64,000 bases of DNA from Rhizobium mongolense USDA 1844 (lineage in GTDB: Bacteria > Pseudomonadota > Alphaproteobacteria > Rhizobiales > Rhizobiaceae): the NCBI RefSeq assembly GCF_000419765.1, contig NZ_ATTQ01000002.1:248001-312000 (forward strand), in the 5' to 3' direction. A model generated the notes under the pieces. It did not search any database and had not been told where the DNA came from. It saw only the letters and a list, made by a program, of their open reading frames with translations. This document shows positions 47,238 through 57,396 of the stretch, piece after piece. Both the position numbers and the translations under genes were made by a program. The number at the start of each line of letters is the position of its first letter. Position 1 is the first letter of the stretch.

Positions 47238-48812
47238 TCAGCTCAGCATCCAGGCTATATAGAGAAGCGTCAACGCGATAATCCAGAGCGCCAGGCGGCC
47301 GGACCGGCTGTAGCGTGCCTCGGATTTGCCGATCGCGTCGGCGGTTTCGGCGTCAAAGCGCAGTCCATGCTCGCTCATATGCAGCAGCTGATGATGGAAT
47401 TTCTCGGTCTGTGCAGCGATTTCCGGAACGGCTTCCGCAAGCTTCACGGCAGCCTTCAGTCCATCTTTGAGGTCGGTGACGACCCGCTTCGGACCGAGAT
47501 TGTTGCGGATCCAGTCGCCGACGACCGGCTCCGATGCCTTCCACATGTTGAAACGCGGGTTCAGCATGCGCGATACGCCTTCGACGACCACCATGGTCTT
47601 CTGCAGCATGACCAGTTCAGGCCGGGTCTGCATGTCGAAAAGTTCCGTCACCTCGAAGAGCAGCGTCAACAGCTTGCCCATCGAGATCGTTTCAGCAGGC
47701 TGGCCGTGGATCGGCTCGCCGATCGCCCGGATTGCCTGCGCGAAACTTTCAACATTGTGATGGCCTGGCACATAGCCCGCCTCGAAATGGACCTCGGCAA
47801 CACGCACGTAGTCGCGCGTAATGAAGCCATAGAGGATCTCGGCGAGGAAGCGCCGCTCCTTCTTTCCGAGCCGGCCGACGATGCCCATGTCGACGGCGAC
47901 GATCATGCCGCCTGAATCGACGAAAAGATTGCCGGGATGCATGTCGGCATGGAAGAAGCCGTCGCGCAGCGTGTGGCGCAGGAACGATTGGATGAGGACA
48001 TCGGCAAGCGTGTTGAGGTTGTGCCCGGCAGCGCGCAGCCCCTCGACATCGGACATCTTGACGCCGTCGATCCACTCCATGGTGATGACGTCGCGGCCGG
48101 TGCGTTCCCAGTCCACCTTCGGAACGCGAAAGCCTGGATCCTGTCCCGTGTTTTCGGCGATCTCCGAAAGTGCAGCCGCCTCAAGCCGGAGGTCCATCTC
48201 GACTTTGGTCGACTGCTCGAGCGTTTTCGTTACTTCGACCGGCCTCAGCCGCCGGCTCGAGGCCATGAAGCGCTCCTGCATACCGGCGACGAGATACATT
48301 GCCTCGATGTCATGGGCGAAACGCTGCCGCACACCGGGGCGCACCACCTTGACGGCGACCTTCCTGCGGCCATTGGGAGTATTCACCTCTGCAGGATGCA
48401 CCTGCGCAATAGAGGCTGCGGCAATCGGATCGTCGAAAGTCGCATAAAGCTCTTCGATCGGGCGACCGAGCGAGCCCTCGATACTCGCCTTTGCTGCCGC
48501 AAGCGGGAAGAAGGCCATCCGGTCCTGAAGCTGCGAAAGGTCGTCGGCGAATTCGACGCCGACGACGTCCGGCCTGGTCGCCAGAAACTGACCGATCTTC
48601 ACATAGGAAGGTCCGAGCCGCTCGACTGCCTGGGCCAGCCGATCGCTGCGTTTCTTGGCTTTTGCGCGGCTGCGCGCAAACAGGCCGACAAAGGATTTGG
48701 CAAGGCTCACGGAAGGCGGCAGGCCTTCTGAAGGCAGCGCCGAAACAACGCCCTCGCGCACCAGAATCCAGCCGACCCGCACGAGCCGAATATATGCTCC
48801 GAAAGCACTCAT
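47238..48812 (-). CDS. ubiB: Ubiquinone biosynthesis protein kinase-like UbiB
   Basis: 524 residues of the ABC1/ADCK family. SYVKIGQFLATRPD is the KxGQ motif, HADMHPGNLFV and VDMGIVGRLG are the atypical kinase motifs. Two hydrophobic segments close the C-terminus (LALWIIALTLLYIAWML), anchoring it to the membrane. It supports ubiquinone synthesis, probably by extracting intermediates. It follows ubiE with a 5-bp gap. Confidence 0.95.
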   Translation of the reverse strand: MSAFGAYIRLVRVGWILVREGVVSALPSEGLPPSVSLAKSFVGLFARSRAKAKKRSDRLAQAVERLGPSYVKIGQFLATRPDVVGVEFADDLSQLQDRMAFFPLAAAKASIEGSLGRPIEELYATFDDPIAAASIAQVHPAEVNTPNGRRKVAVKVVRPGVRQRFAHDIEAMYLVAGMQERFMASSRRLRPVEVTKTLEQSTKVEMDLRLEAAALSEIAENTGQDPGFRVPKVDWERTGRDVITMEWIDGVKMSDVEGLRAAGHNLNTLADVLIQSFLRHTLRDGFFHADMHPGNLFVDSGGMIVAVDMGIVGRLGKKERRFLAEILYGFITRDYVRVAEVHFEAGYVPGHHNVESFAQAIRAIGEPIHGQPAETISMGKLLTLLFEVTELFDMQTRPELVMLQKTMVVVEGVSRMLNPRFNMWKASEPVVGDWIRNNLGPKRVVTDLKDGLKAAVKLAEAVPEIAAQTEKFHHQLLHMSEHGLRFDAETADAIGKSEARYSRSGRLALWIIALTLLYIAWMLS

Positions 48813-48817
48813 TTAGA

Positions 48818-49594
48818 TCAAAGCTTCCAGCCCGAGTGCAAGGCCGCGATGCCGCCGGTGTAGCTGGTGTAGGTCACGCGCGAAAAGCCGGCTTTACGGA
48901 TCATTTCCGCGAAATTTTCCTGGTTCGGGAACTTGCGGATGGATTCGACAAGGTACTGATAGGGCTCGGCGTCGCCGGTTATCGCCTTGCCGAACCTCGG
49001 AATGGCGTTGAAAGACCAGGCCTCGTAAACCTTGTCCAGAAGCGGCATGTCCACTTCCGAAAATTCCAGCACGAGCAGCCGGCCGCCGCGCTTCAGCACG
49101 CGATAGGCTTCCGAGAGCGCCACGTCGATGTGCGGCACATTGCGGATGCCGAAGGCGATCGTATAGGCATCGAAGGTGCCGGCCTCGAAGGGCAGGTCCT
49201 CGGCATTGGCCTCGATGAAGGTGAGATTGTCGGAGAACCTCTTCCTGTCCGCCCGCTCGGCGCCGACGCCGAGCATGGAGCCGTTGATGTCGAGCACGGT
49301 CGCATGCGCCATGCGGTTCGATGCTTCGACGATGCGAAAGGCAATATCGCCCGTGCCGCCGGCAACATCCAGCACCTTGTAGCCCGGTTCCTTGCGCGGA
49401 TTAAGCGCCGCAACCATCGCATTCTTCCAGGCGCGGTGCATGCCCATCGACATCACATCGTTCATGATATCGTAGCGTCTGGCGACCTTATGGAAGACGT
49501 CGTTGACGAGACCCTGCTTCTCGCCACTCGGCACCTCGCGGAAGCCGTAGGATGTTTCCATGCCGCCATTGGCGGAAGTACGGCTTTCTGACAT
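48818..49594 (-). CDS. ubiE: Ubiquinone/menaquinone C-methyltransferase UbiE
   Basis: 258 residues, an SAM-dependent methyltransferase for the C-methylation step of ubiquinone. [15 protein letters not shown] is the SAM site; [19 protein letters not shown] and the C-terminal [12 protein letters not shown] are UbiE hallmarks. It precedes ubiB in one leftward unit and is divergent from mutM. Confidence 0.96.
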   Translation of the reverse strand: MSESRTSANGGMETSYGFREVPSGEKQGLVNDVFHKVARRYDIMNDVMSMGMHRAWKNAMVAALNPRKEPGYKVLDVAGGTGDIAFRIVEASNRMAHATVLDINGSMLGVGAERADRKRFSDNLTFIEANAEDLPFEAGTFDAYTIAFGIRNVPHIDVALSEAYRVLKRGGRLLVLEFSEVDMPLLDKVYEAWSFNAIPRFGKAITGDAEPYQYLVESIRKFPNQENFAEMIRKAGFSRVTYTSYTGGIAALHSGWKL

Positions 49595-49745
49595 CGGACA
49601 ACTCCGTTACTCGAAATCGGTACGGCGACCATAGCGAAAGGCCGCTTGAGACGCTATCTGTGGAGGCGGGTAATACCCGCGGCTTACTGGCGCTATAACC
49701 CACATCGTCCGCAGTTGAAACACGTTTAAATACAGATGGGTTAAG

Positions 49746-50636
49746 ATGCCGGAATTGCCAGAAGTCGAAACGGTGAAGCGTGGTCTTTCGCCCGCCATGG
49801 AGGGCGCGCGCATCGAAAGGCTGGAGCTTCGCCGCGGTGATCTGCGCTTTCCCTTTCCGGCAAATTTCGAAGACCAGGTTTGTGGCCGCACCATTATCGG
49901 GCTTGGCCGCCGCGCCAAATATCTGCTGATCGACCTCGACAGCGGCAAGACCATCATCTCCCATCTCGGCATGTCTGGCTCCTTCCGCATCGAGCAGGGG
50001 CCAGTCAGCCAAACGCCAGGCGATTTTCGCCACGAGCGGTCGAAGGACGAGAAGCATGACCATGCGATTTTCCATCTGGAAGGCAAGGGTGGTGAGCGCC
50101 GCGTCATATATAACGATCCACGCCGCTTCGGATTCATGGATATCGCCGATCGCTCCGAGCTTCAGAACAATCCCTTCCTTTTCGGCCTCGGGCCGGAGCC
50201 GACCGGCAACGAACTGAGTGCCGCCTATCTGGCAGAACGCTTTGCGGGAAAGGCACGGCCCCTGAAGGGCGCCCTTCTCGACCAGAAAAACGTTGCTGGT
50301 CTCGGCAATATATATGTGTGCGAGGCGCTCTGGCGCGCGCACCTGATGCCGGCACGCGCTGCGGGAACTCTGGTCACCAAAACCGGAAAGCCGAAGGAGC
50401 CGCTTGATCTTCTTGTCGCGTCTATCCGCAGCGTCATCGCCGATGCGATCAAGGCCGGTGGCTCGTCACTTCGCGACCATATCCAGACCGACGGCTCGCT
50501 CGGCTATTTCCAGCATTCCTTCTCGGTCTATGACCGCGAAAGTCTGCCTTGCCGCACACCCGGTTGCGGCGGTACGGTCCTGCGCATCGTGCAAGCAGGG
50601 CGTTCCACCTTTTATTGCCCGGACTGCCAGAAATAG
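49746..50636 (+). CDS. mutM: Formamidopyrimidine-DNA glycosylase
   Basis: 296 residues. The N-terminus [14 protein letters not shown] exposes the catalytic proline (P2) and E3, and the C-terminal zinc finger is CRTPGCGG with CPDCQK. It excises oxidised purines such as 8-oxoguanine and nicks the abasic site. The enoyl-CoA hydratase gene starts 10 bp after its stop. Confidence 0.96.
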   Translation: MPELPEVETVKRGLSPAMEGARIERLELRRGDLRFPFPANFEDQVCGRTIIGLGRRAKYLLIDLDSGKTIISHLGMSGSFRIEQGPVSQTPGDFRHERSKDEKHDHAIFHLEGKGGERRVIYNDPRRFGFMDIADRSELQNNPFLFGLGPEPTGNELSAAYLAERFAGKARPLKGALLDQKNVAGLGNIYVCEALWRAHLMPARAAGTLVTKTGKPKEPLDLLVASIRSVIADAIKAGGSSLRDHIQTDGSLGYFQHSFSVYDRESLPCRTPGCGGTVLRIVQAGRSTFYCPDCQK

Positions 50637-50646
50637 GGAGACAAGC

Positions 50647-51420
50647 ATGGCCTATGAAACGCTGATCGTCGAAACCCGCGACAATGTCGGTCTGATTACG
50701 CTGAACCGGCCGCAGGCACTGAATGCGCTGAATTCCACGGTACTCAAGGAATTGCAGCAGGCCTTTGCAGATTTCCACGCCAACGAGGCGATCGGTGCGA
50801 TCGTTCTGACCGGATCCGAACGCGCTTTCGCAGCCGGCGCCGATATCAAGGAAATGCAGCCCCTGCAGTTTGCCGATATGTATAAGGCCGAATTCATCAG
50901 TGGCTGGGACGAGATTGCCAAGGCCCGCAAGCCGGTGATCGCTGCCGTCAGCGGCTTCGCACTCGGGGGCGGCTGCGAACTGGCCATGATGTGCGACTTT
51001 ATCATAGCGTCGGAAACTGCAAAATTCGGTCAGCCTGAAATCACGCTCGGCGTCATCCCCGGCATGGGCGGCTCGCAGCGCTTGACGCGTGTGGTAGGCA
51101 AGTCGAAGGCCATGGACATGGTGCTGACCGGCCGGATGATGGATGCGGCGGAAGCGGAGCGTGCTGGCCTCGTTTCGCGCGTGGTCGCGCCCGAGCGGCT
51201 GCTCGACGAAGCGCTGGCGGCGGCCGCCAAGATTGCGTCGCTGTCGCAGCCTTCGGTGCTGATGGCCAAGGAGGCGGTCAATCGCGCTCTGGAAACCACG
51301 CTGGAGGAGGGCCTGCGTTTCGAGCGCCGTCTGTTCCACAGCCTTTTCGCAACGGAAGATCAGAAGGAAGGCATGGCGGCCTTCATCGAGAAACGCAAAC
51401 CGGCCTTTAAACACCGCTGA
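50647..51420 (+). CDS. Enoyl-CoA hydratase
   Basis: 257 residues from the ATG at 50647 (GGGAGACAAGC upstream). [11 protein letters not shown] and [18 protein letters not shown] form the crotonase oxyanion region, with the two glutamates of classical hydratases (E in GGCELAMM, and E in [16 protein letters not shown]). It hydrates trans-2-enoyl-CoA in fatty-acid beta-oxidation. Co-oriented with mutM; rpsT follows under its own promoter. Confidence 0.93.
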   Translation: MAYETLIVETRDNVGLITLNRPQALNALNSTVLKELQQAFADFHANEAIGAIVLTGSERAFAAGADIKEMQPLQFADMYKAEFISGWDEIAKARKPVIAAVSGFALGGGCELAMMCDFIIASETAKFGQPEITLGVIPGMGGSQRLTRVVGKSKAMDMVLTGRMMDAAEAERAGLVSRVVAPERLLDEALAAAAKIASLSQPSVLMAKEAVNRALETTLEEGLRFERRLFHSLFATEDQKEGMAAFIEKRKPAFKHR

Positions 51421-51464
51421 TCTTCATTCCACGGAGAAAGGCGGCGTTTCCTTGAAAATGCGCG

Positions 51465-51493
51465 TTGACGCGGGCCGGCTTTAGAGTTATATG
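51465..51493 (+). promoter_or_regulatory. Sigma-70-type promoter of rpsT
   Basis: TTGACG and TATATG are separated by 17 bp, 121 bp before the rpsT start codon. The match to the housekeeping consensus and the spacing are both good. Confidence 0.7.
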
Positions 51494-51613
51494 CCCGCCC
51501 ACGGTTCGGGAAGCCGATCAGGTTTTCCGTTTATGCTCCCGCATTGCTGAAAGTTGTGGCCGCAGGGCCCGCGGTGATGGCGGAGTTTGTTCGAATTCTT
51601 GAGAGAGGCATCC

Positions 51614-51892
51614 ATGGCCAATACAACTTCGGCGAAAAAAGCGACCCGCAAGATCGCCCGCCGTACCGACGTCAACAAGGCTCGTCGCTCGCGCGTTCGC
51701 ACTTTCGTTCGCCAGGTCGAAGAGGCACTTGCAGCTGGTGATGCTGCCAAGGCAAAGGAAGCCTTCCTCGCAGCGCAGCCGGAACTCGCGCGTGCTGCAA
51801 GCAAGGGCGTCGTTCACGCCAACACGGCATCCCGCAAGGTCTCGCGGCTCGCTGCCCGTGTGAAGGCTCTTTCGGCGACTGCGACCGCATAA
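51614..51892 (+). CDS. rpsT: 30S ribosomal protein S20
   Basis: 92 residues. [20 protein letters not shown] is the usual lysine/arginine-rich start of bS20. It binds 16S rRNA early in 30S assembly. The ATG at 51614 has GAGAGAGG upstream; an in-frame ATG at 51587 would add nine non-ribosomal residues. It has its own promoter and terminator and lies upstream of dnaA, as in other Rhizobiaceae. Confidence 0.96.
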   Translation: MANTTSAKKATRKIARRTDVNKARRSRVRTFVRQVEEALAAGDAAKAKEAFLAAQPELARAASKGVVHANTASRKVSRLAARVKALSATATA

Positions 51893-51922
51893 TCTTTCAT
51901 TAACAAATTGATCGTTATGATT

Positions 51923-51950
51923 AGCCCGGTAATTAAGCCGGGCTTTTTCG
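51923..51950 (+). terminator. Terminator of rpsT
   Basis: AGCCCGG pairs with CCGGGCT around an 8-nt loop and is followed by TTTT, 30 bp past the rpsT stop. Confidence 0.8.
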
Positions 51951-52063
51951 ATTCCGACGATCATCTCCGGATTGGTTAATTTGGCGACTGTTTCGTGTCA
52001 CTGAGGTGACATGAAAAATTGTTTAAAATCAAATAGTTGCGCAAGGATGTTTCCAGCTTGGGC

Positions 52064-52221
52064 GACTCTTCTGCGTTCCGGCGGGCTTAGTTGTGAGTCA
52101 AGCGGATTTTTATTTTTTTTCTTTCAATGCGTGTCCAAAATACCCACTTCGGGAATCTCCTTGATTCTCCAGCGATTCTTTTTTGACATTGGCGTGACGC
52201 CCAAAAACGGGCCCCGGAGTC
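52064..52221. promoter_or_regulatory. Cluster of GANTC methylation sites upstream of dnaA
   Basis: GANTC occurs at 52064, 52095, 52153, 52163, 52174 and 52217, six times in 158 bp, with one more at 51950. The rest of the 867-bp region 51893-52759 has no gene that I can support. CcrM methylates GANTC in alphaproteobacteria and the methylation state of such sites regulates dnaA transcription in Caulobacter. No convincing cluster of DnaA boxes was found. Confidence 0.6.
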
Positions 52222-52759
52222 AATGGTCGCTTGTTAATTTTGCGTAAAATTCATCATTGATCTCCGCAACCGATCCTGCCTAAATGACTTCCAGCAAAGG
52301 GCGCGGACATCACCTGCAAAGGCTCAGTCTAAACTGCCACACCGGCAGGGCGATGAGTTTGTGTCATTTGTCACGGAGTAGCTATCTCTCCGTTTTTTCA
52401 AGCACTTGAGCTATTTGCGCCGGGACCGTGGCTGGTCACGGAACGAAGATGCTTTGTGCGCTCGGCGGCTCCATGTTCAAGGGAGCTGAAGGGGATGGGG
52501 ACAGTAAAATTTGCGTTCGGGCAGGCTGGTCGGAAAACGAGGTCCGGTAGCCGGCTTGGCGCGGCGAGCATGACGGAGGCCGCATGAAGGCGGTCTCCGC
52601 CACGGTTGTCTGCGTCGGTCTCGATTTGCGGGACAGTGTTTGTGTGAACCGGCATGCATGATGGTCCATGAAAGGGCCGCCGGCATGCCAGAACGGGGAA
52701 AATTGATCGGGCGGCTGTTTGACGAATGTCCGCCCGGTGAAATGAATTTGGAAGGCGGC

Positions 52760-54316
52760 ATGATGCAAATGAATTCATTGACGACGGGTGCTCTTGAAAA
52801 TGGGGATAAGGCACCGCAGGCGTTTGGCTCTATTTGCCCGGATGCGGCGGGGGAAAAAGGAGACATGAAGCATGGCATACTTTTCGAGCGTGTTGGTGCG
52901 CGTCTGAAGGCCCAGGTTGGTCCGGACGTTTATGCAAGCTGGTTCGCACGTCTGAAGCTGCATTCGGTTTCAAAGAGCGTCGTGCGTCTTTCGGTTCCCA
53001 CTACATTTCTCAAGTCGTGGATCAACAATCGTTATCTTGATCTCATCACCAGCCTTTTCCGGCAGGAAGATGCTGAAATCCTGAAGGTGGAAATTCTCGT
53101 CCGTACAGCAACGCGTCCCGGCATGAAGCCGATGGACGAGGCGGCCTCCCAAGAGCCGGTCTCGCCGGTCACGCCAATGCGTCGCCCCCTTGCTGCTCAG
53201 CCTGCTGGTCAGGCGGTTCAACAGGCCGTTTCGGCCGCCGCTGCCGCCCGCCCCGCGACGGTCGGCCAGCCGCTGTTCGGTTCGCCGCTCGACTCGCGCT
53301 TCACCTTCGACACCTTTGTTGAAGGCAGCTCGAACCGCGTTGCGCTTGCTGCGGCAAAAACAATTGCGGAAGCAGGGCAGGGCGCTGTGCGCTTCAACCC
53401 GCTCTTCATTCATTCGAATGTCGGTCTCGGCAAGTCCCACCTTCTGCAGGCGATCGCCAACGCAGCGGTTCAGAATCCGCGGGCGCTGCGTGTCGTTTAT
53501 CTGACGGCCGAGTATTTCATGTGGCGTTTTGCAACGGCGATCCGGGACAACGATGCACTGACGCTGAAGGACTCGCTGCGCAATATAGACCTTCTGATCA
53601 TCGATGACATGCAGTTCCTGCAGGGCAAGATGATCCAGCACGAGTTCTGCCATCTGCTGAACATGCTGCTCGACAGCGCCAAGCAGGTGGTGGTTGCCGC
53701 CGACCGTGCGCCTTGGGAGTTGGAATCGCTTGATCCGCGGGTACGTTCCCGTCTGCAGGGCGGTGTAGCGATCGAGCTTGATGCGCCGGACTACGAGATG
53801 CGCCTCGAGATCCTGAAGCGCCGCCTGGCTGCGGCCCGTCTGGAAGATCCATCTTTGGAAATCCCGGCCGAACTGCTCTCGCACGTTGCCCGCAGCGTGA
53901 CGGCAAGCGGCCGCGAACTCGAAGGCGCCTTCAATCAGCTGATCTTCCGGCGCTCTTTCGAGCCGAACCTGTCGATCGAGCGGGTCGACGAACTGCTTGC
54001 CCATCTGGTCGGCTCCGGCGAGCCGCGCCGCGTGCGCATCGAAGATATCCAGCGCATCGTCGCACGCCACTACAATGTGTCCCGCCAGGAGCTGGTTTCG
54101 AACCGCCGCACGCGCGTCATCGTCAAGCCGAGGCAGATCGCCATGTATCTGTCGAAAACGCTGACGCCGCGCTCCTTCCCGGAAATCGGCCGTCGCTTCG
54201 GTGGGCGCGACCATACGACAGTGCTGCATGCGGTACGCAAGATCGAGGAGCTGATTGCAGGAGACACCAAGCTTTCGCACGAGATCGAGCTTTTGAAGCG
54301 CCTGATCAACGAATAA
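52760..54316 (+). CDS. dnaA: Chromosomal replication initiator DnaA
   Basis: 518 residues from the ATG at 52760, which has GGAAGG at suitable distance; ATGs at 52763 and 52865 ([10 protein letters not shown]) are alternatives, but the AAGGAG before the latter is only 2 nt away. Domain I is [20 protein letters not shown], then a low-complexity linker. The AAA+ part has [12 protein letters not shown] (Walker A) and [14 protein letters not shown] (Walker B). The DNA-binding signature [17 protein letters not shown] is near the end. It opens oriC. Strong terminator follows. Confidence 0.97.
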   Translation: MMQMNSLTTGALENGDKAPQAFGSICPDAAGEKGDMKHGILFERVGARLKAQVGPDVYASWFARLKLHSVSKSVVRLSVPTTFLKSWINNRYLDLITSLFRQEDAEILKVEILVRTATRPGMKPMDEAASQEPVSPVTPMRRPLAAQPAGQAVQQAVSAAAAARPATVGQPLFGSPLDSRFTFDTFVEGSSNRVALAAAKTIAEAGQGAVRFNPLFIHSNVGLGKSHLLQAIANAAVQNPRALRVVYLTAEYFMWRFATAIRDNDALTLKDSLRNIDLLIIDDMQFLQGKMIQHEFCHLLNMLLDSAKQVVVAADRAPWELESLDPRVRSRLQGGVAIELDAPDYEMRLEILKRRLAAARLEDPSLEIPAELLSHVARSVTASGRELEGAFNQLIFRRSFEPNLSIERVDELLAHLVGSGEPRRVRIEDIQRIVARHYNVSRQELVSNRRTRVIVKPRQIAMYLSKTLTPRSFPEIGRRFGGRDHTTVLHAVRKIEELIAGDTKLSHEIELLKRLINE

Positions 54317-54341
54317 TCGGCGATCCTCCACCTGAAATTTG

Positions 54342-54372
54342 CGGCCGGAAGCAATTCCGGCCGTTTTCTTTT
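54342..54372 (+). terminator. Terminator of dnaA
   Basis: A perfect 9-bp stem (CGGCCGGAA/TTCCGGCCG) with GCAA tetraloop is followed by TTTTCTTTT, 25 bp past the dnaA stop. Confidence 0.9.
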
Positions 54373-54439
54373 ATGAGTTTTTTCCATACAGCCTCACGAA
54401 GTGAGCGCCGCGGCTTCGACGGCGCATGGGAGGGTAAAC

Positions 54440-55522
54440 ATGAGTTTTAAGAGGATTGCCGTTCTCGGACTGGGTAAGGTCGGACGGCTTGCGGCAACGC
54501 TTTTGCATGAGGGCGGCTTCGAAGTGACGGGCGTCGATGCGCAATTGCCGCAGGCCGAAGTGCCGTTCACATGCCGCGTCGGCGATGTTTCCAACTCGGC
54601 CTTTGTGACCGAGCTGCTAGCCGGTGCGGAAGCAGTGCTCTCCTGCCTGCCATACCATCTCAATATCGAGCTTGCGCGGGCTGCCCACGTGGCAGGCATC
54701 CATTATTTCGACCTGACGGAAGACGTTCCGACCACCAATTTGATCATCGAACTCTCGAAGACGTCGCGTGGCCTGATGGCGCCGCAATGCGGCCTGGCGC
54801 CGGGCTTCGTCGGCATCGTTGGTGCAAGCCTTGCCGATGGGTTCGACCGCTGCCGCTCGATCCGCATGCGTGTCGGTGCTTTGCCGCAGAACCCGACGGG
54901 CTTGTTGGGCTATGCCTTCAACTGGTCGCCGGAAGGCGTCGTCAACGAATATCTGAACGATTGCGAGGTCATCGAAGGCGGTGTGCGCAAGTTCGTCTCG
55001 CCGATGGAATGGCATGAAACGATCTATGTCGAGGGCGTCAAGCTTGAAGCCTTCACCACGTCGGGCGGGCTCGGCACGATGTGCGATACGCTGCACGGCA
55101 AGGTCGACAATCTCGACTACAAGACGATGCGCTATCCGGGCCATATGGACCTGATGAATTTCTTCTTCCATGAGCTGCTGCTGCGGGAGCAGCGACAGCT
55201 GGCCGGCGAAATCCTGACCAATGCCAAGCCGCCCGTCGACGACGACGTGGTCTATGTCCATGTGGCGGCCGAAGGCACGCAAGCAGGAAGCCTCCGCCGC
55301 AAGGAGTTCGTGCGCGCTTATCATCCGATCGAGATTGCCGGCGCGCGCCGCACGGCGATCGCCTGGACGACCTCGGCATCCGTCGTCGCCGTCATCGAAA
55401 TGGTCCGCGACGGCCTGCTGCCGGCAACGGGCTTCCTGCATCAGGAGCACATCCCGCTCGATGTGTTCCTGCAGACGCCAACCGGGAGCCTGTTCAAGGC
55501 GAGCGCCTCAAGTCGCCATTAG
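54440..55522 (+). CDS. Saccharopine dehydrogenase-family protein
   Basis: 360 residues from the ATG at 54440 (GGGAGGGTAAAC upstream). IAVLGLGKVGRLAATLL is the NAD(P) loop; the C-terminal part with PEGVVNEYLNDCEVIEGG matches saccharopine/lysine-dehydrogenase-like proteins. Members include L-lysine 6-dehydrogenase and saccharopine reductases, so the substrate is open. It stands alone between dnaA and the iron cluster; its stop overlaps the convergent binding-protein gene by 4 bp. Confidence 0.85.
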   Translation: MSFKRIAVLGLGKVGRLAATLLHEGGFEVTGVDAQLPQAEVPFTCRVGDVSNSAFVTELLAGAEAVLSCLPYHLNIELARAAHVAGIHYFDLTEDVPTTNLIIELSKTSRGLMAPQCGLAPGFVGIVGASLADGFDRCRSIRMRVGALPQNPTGLLGYAFNWSPEGVVNEYLNDCEVIEGGVRKFVSPMEWHETIYVEGVKLEAFTTSGGLGTMCDTLHGKVDNLDYKTMRYPGHMDLMNFFFHELLLREQRQLAGEILTNAKPPVDDDVVYVHVAAEGTQAGSLRRKEFVRAYHPIEIAGARRTAIAWTTSASVVAVIEMVRDGLLPATGFLHQEHIPLDVFLQTPTGSLFKASASSRH

Positions 55523-56640
55523 GCCCTGAGGCTCGTCCAATAGGCGCCTTCGAAGGGCACCGCGGCAAAACGCTCGTTGATCTCGGCAAGACTGCTTGCC
55601 GGATCGACGTCGTCGAAAAGTTCGGGCCTGACCCAGGTCGCCACCGCTTCGGCTGCCAGAATGTTCAGCGGCACGGCATTGAAGAAATTCCACATACCGT
55701 GCGCTTTGCCTTCGCGAATCGCCTTCAGCGGTGCAAGATTTGGCATCTTCACCGTTTCACCGAGCGAGCGCTGGGCTTCTGATGGATCGACGCCGGGACC
55801 GATGGAAAAGGCCGTATAGGTGCCGCCGGGCGATCCGGTCGCAATGTAGACATCTGGATCGGCTGCGAGGATATATTCCGCAGTCACCGGTCCGCCCTGG
55901 GGTGGAAGGTTCTTGTCGGCGGCGTTGCGGCCGCCTGAAAGCGTTATCAGTTCACCAAGCCCGGTGCGGCCGATTGCCCAGCTTCCGCGGACATCGCTTG
56001 GAAAGGCATCCATCAGTACGAGAGGGCCACTGTCCATCGCCGCCTTGGCTTTGATGCGATCAAGCCGCGTCTCGAAGAACCTCGCAAAATCTTCGGCTTG
56101 CTCATTCCGCTCGAAAATCCGGCCGAGAAGGCGCATGTCGCGCGGCGTGGCCTTCAGCGGGTCGCGATTGAAATCGACAACAACGACCGGCACGCCGACG
56201 GTGTCGAGATACTGTATCGCGCGCTGGCCGAGTTCGCTGTCGGCCTGCCACATGGCCATGATCGCAAGGTCGGCATTGAGCGAGAGCGCCGCCTCGAAGG
56301 ACAGCCCATCCGCCCGGCCGTTGCCGACGAAAGGCACGTTCTCGATTGCAGGAAATTTCTTTCGGAAGGCCTCATAGATAAAGGGATTGTCCCCCTTCAT
56401 GTCGTTTGCCCAGCCGGCGAGCAGGCTGACGGGATCGGGATGGATCAGCGACAGCGCGACAAGGTTGAATCCTGTCCCAAGGACTACGGCTTCCGGCTTT
56501 TTCCTGATCGTCACCTTGCGGCCGATCGCATCCGTGATGGTGAGCGGCCACGCAGATTGCGCTTTTGCAACATACGGAGCACAAAGAACGACGGAAGCCA
56601 CGGCGAGCAGATTTCGCCGTGTCATGAGAAGCTCGGTCAT
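55519..56640 (-). CDS. ABC transporter substrate-binding protein for iron-siderophore
   Basis: 373 residues. A twin-arginine-like start (TRRNLLAVASVVLCAPYVAK) and AQSAW indicate export. The mature part is the two-lobed type III binding fold (ITDAIGRKVTIRKKPEAVVL, and NADLAIMAMW) used for ferric siderophores, heme or cobalamin. Its start overlaps the fhuF stop (ATGA). No permease or ATPase gene is adjacent, so it depends on partners elsewhere. Confidence 0.88.
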   Translation of the reverse strand: MTELLMTRRNLLAVASVVLCAPYVAKAQSAWPLTITDAIGRKVTIRKKPEAVVLGTGFNLVALSLIHPDPVSLLAGWANDMKGDNPFIYEAFRKKFPAIENVPFVGNGRADGLSFEAALSLNADLAIMAMWQADSELGQRAIQYLDTVGVPVVVVDFNRDPLKATPRDMRLLGRIFERNEQAEDFARFFETRLDRIKAKAAMDSGPLVLMDAFPSDVRGSWAIGRTGLGELITLSGGRNAADKNLPPQGGPVTAEYILAADPDVYIATGSPGGTYTAFSIGPGVDPSEAQRSLGETVKMPNLAPLKAIREGKAHGMWNFFNAVPLNILAAEAVATWVRPELFDDVDPASSLAEINERFAAVPFEGAYWTSLRA

Positions 56641-57392
56641 TGCGGGTTCCTCTGGCTTGGCAATGCGCAGAGCTTGCCGCAGCTTGGAATTCCGGGAAGC
56701 ATATATCGAAGGCAGCAGACCTTGCGCCGTGCGACCTGCTCACCCTCTTCATCCAGATAGCTGACGCAGCCGCAAAACGGGTTTACGCCGCCATCCGGCA
56801 AGTAGCCGCGCACAAAGAGCTGAAGGTCGGGGCCGCCTGATGGCTCTCCTCCAGTCAGCCGCAATGCATAGTCGACATAGACGGCAGCGTTGTTCCAGCA
56901 CAGCTTCGCCGAGATGCCGCAGGTCTTCAGCCGCATGACGGCCTCGCCAAGGTGGGTTTCAAGCAGGGGACCTACGGCCGTGAAACTCTCGGTCTCGACC
57001 TCTGTTTCGATCGTGCCGGCATGCGGAACGCCGAAGGCGCGCGGCAGGCCGTTATCCTCCAATGCGATCGTCATCTCTTCGAATCCGACCGGAAGCGCCT
57101 GGCCGCCCAGGCGCCGGGCAAGCAAGTAGGGGATTGAAAGCCCGGAAAAATAATAGAGCGACCACATCGAAACGACGGCGCGCCGGTCGCTGCCGCCGGA
57201 TATTTCCGCATAGCGATCAATCGCGCGCTGAAAGCCTCCGTCCCGGAAAAAAGCAGGCAATGGCACGCCGCCGGTAAGTTCCTTGCTCATCATCATCTTG
57301 TCCCGGCACCAGGCATGCTCGCCGGAAAAGGCGGGCGATAGGCCAAGCGGACCGTCCTCCGTTGTCATGTTTCGATGCGACGTGCTTGCCAT
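56637..57392 (-). CDS. fhuF: Siderophore-iron reductase FhuF
   Basis: 251 residues. The C-terminal CCLRYMLPGIPSCGKLC carries the four cysteines of the FhuF 2Fe-2S cluster (CC-x10-C; the last spacing is x3 where E. coli FhuF has x2). FhuF-type enzymes reduce ferric iron in the cytoplasm and free it from the siderophore. The gene follows the receptor gene with 4 bp between and overlaps the binding-protein gene. Confidence 0.9.
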   Translation of the reverse strand: MASTSHRNMTTEDGPLGLSPAFSGEHAWCRDKMMMSKELTGGVPLPAFFRDGGFQRAIDRYAEISGGSDRRAVVSMWSLYYFSGLSIPYLLARRLGGQALPVGFEEMTIALEDNGLPRAFGVPHAGTIETEVETESFTAVGPLLETHLGEAVMRLKTCGISAKLCWNNAAVYVDYALRLTGGEPSGGPDLQLFVRGYLPDGGVNPFCGCVSYLDEEGEQVARRKVCCLRYMLPGIPSCGKLCALPSQRNPQ

Positions 57393-57396
57393 CGGC

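Noticed and set aside
52222..52640. oriC or DnaA-box cluster upstream of dnaA
   Set aside because: Only poor matches to TTATNCACA were seen; in related alphaproteobacteria the origin usually lies elsewhere, so oriC is not called here.
52970..54331. 453-codon minus-strand frame opposite dnaA
   Set aside because: Shadow frame produced by GC-rich codon bias; dnaA on the plus strand has all domain signatures.
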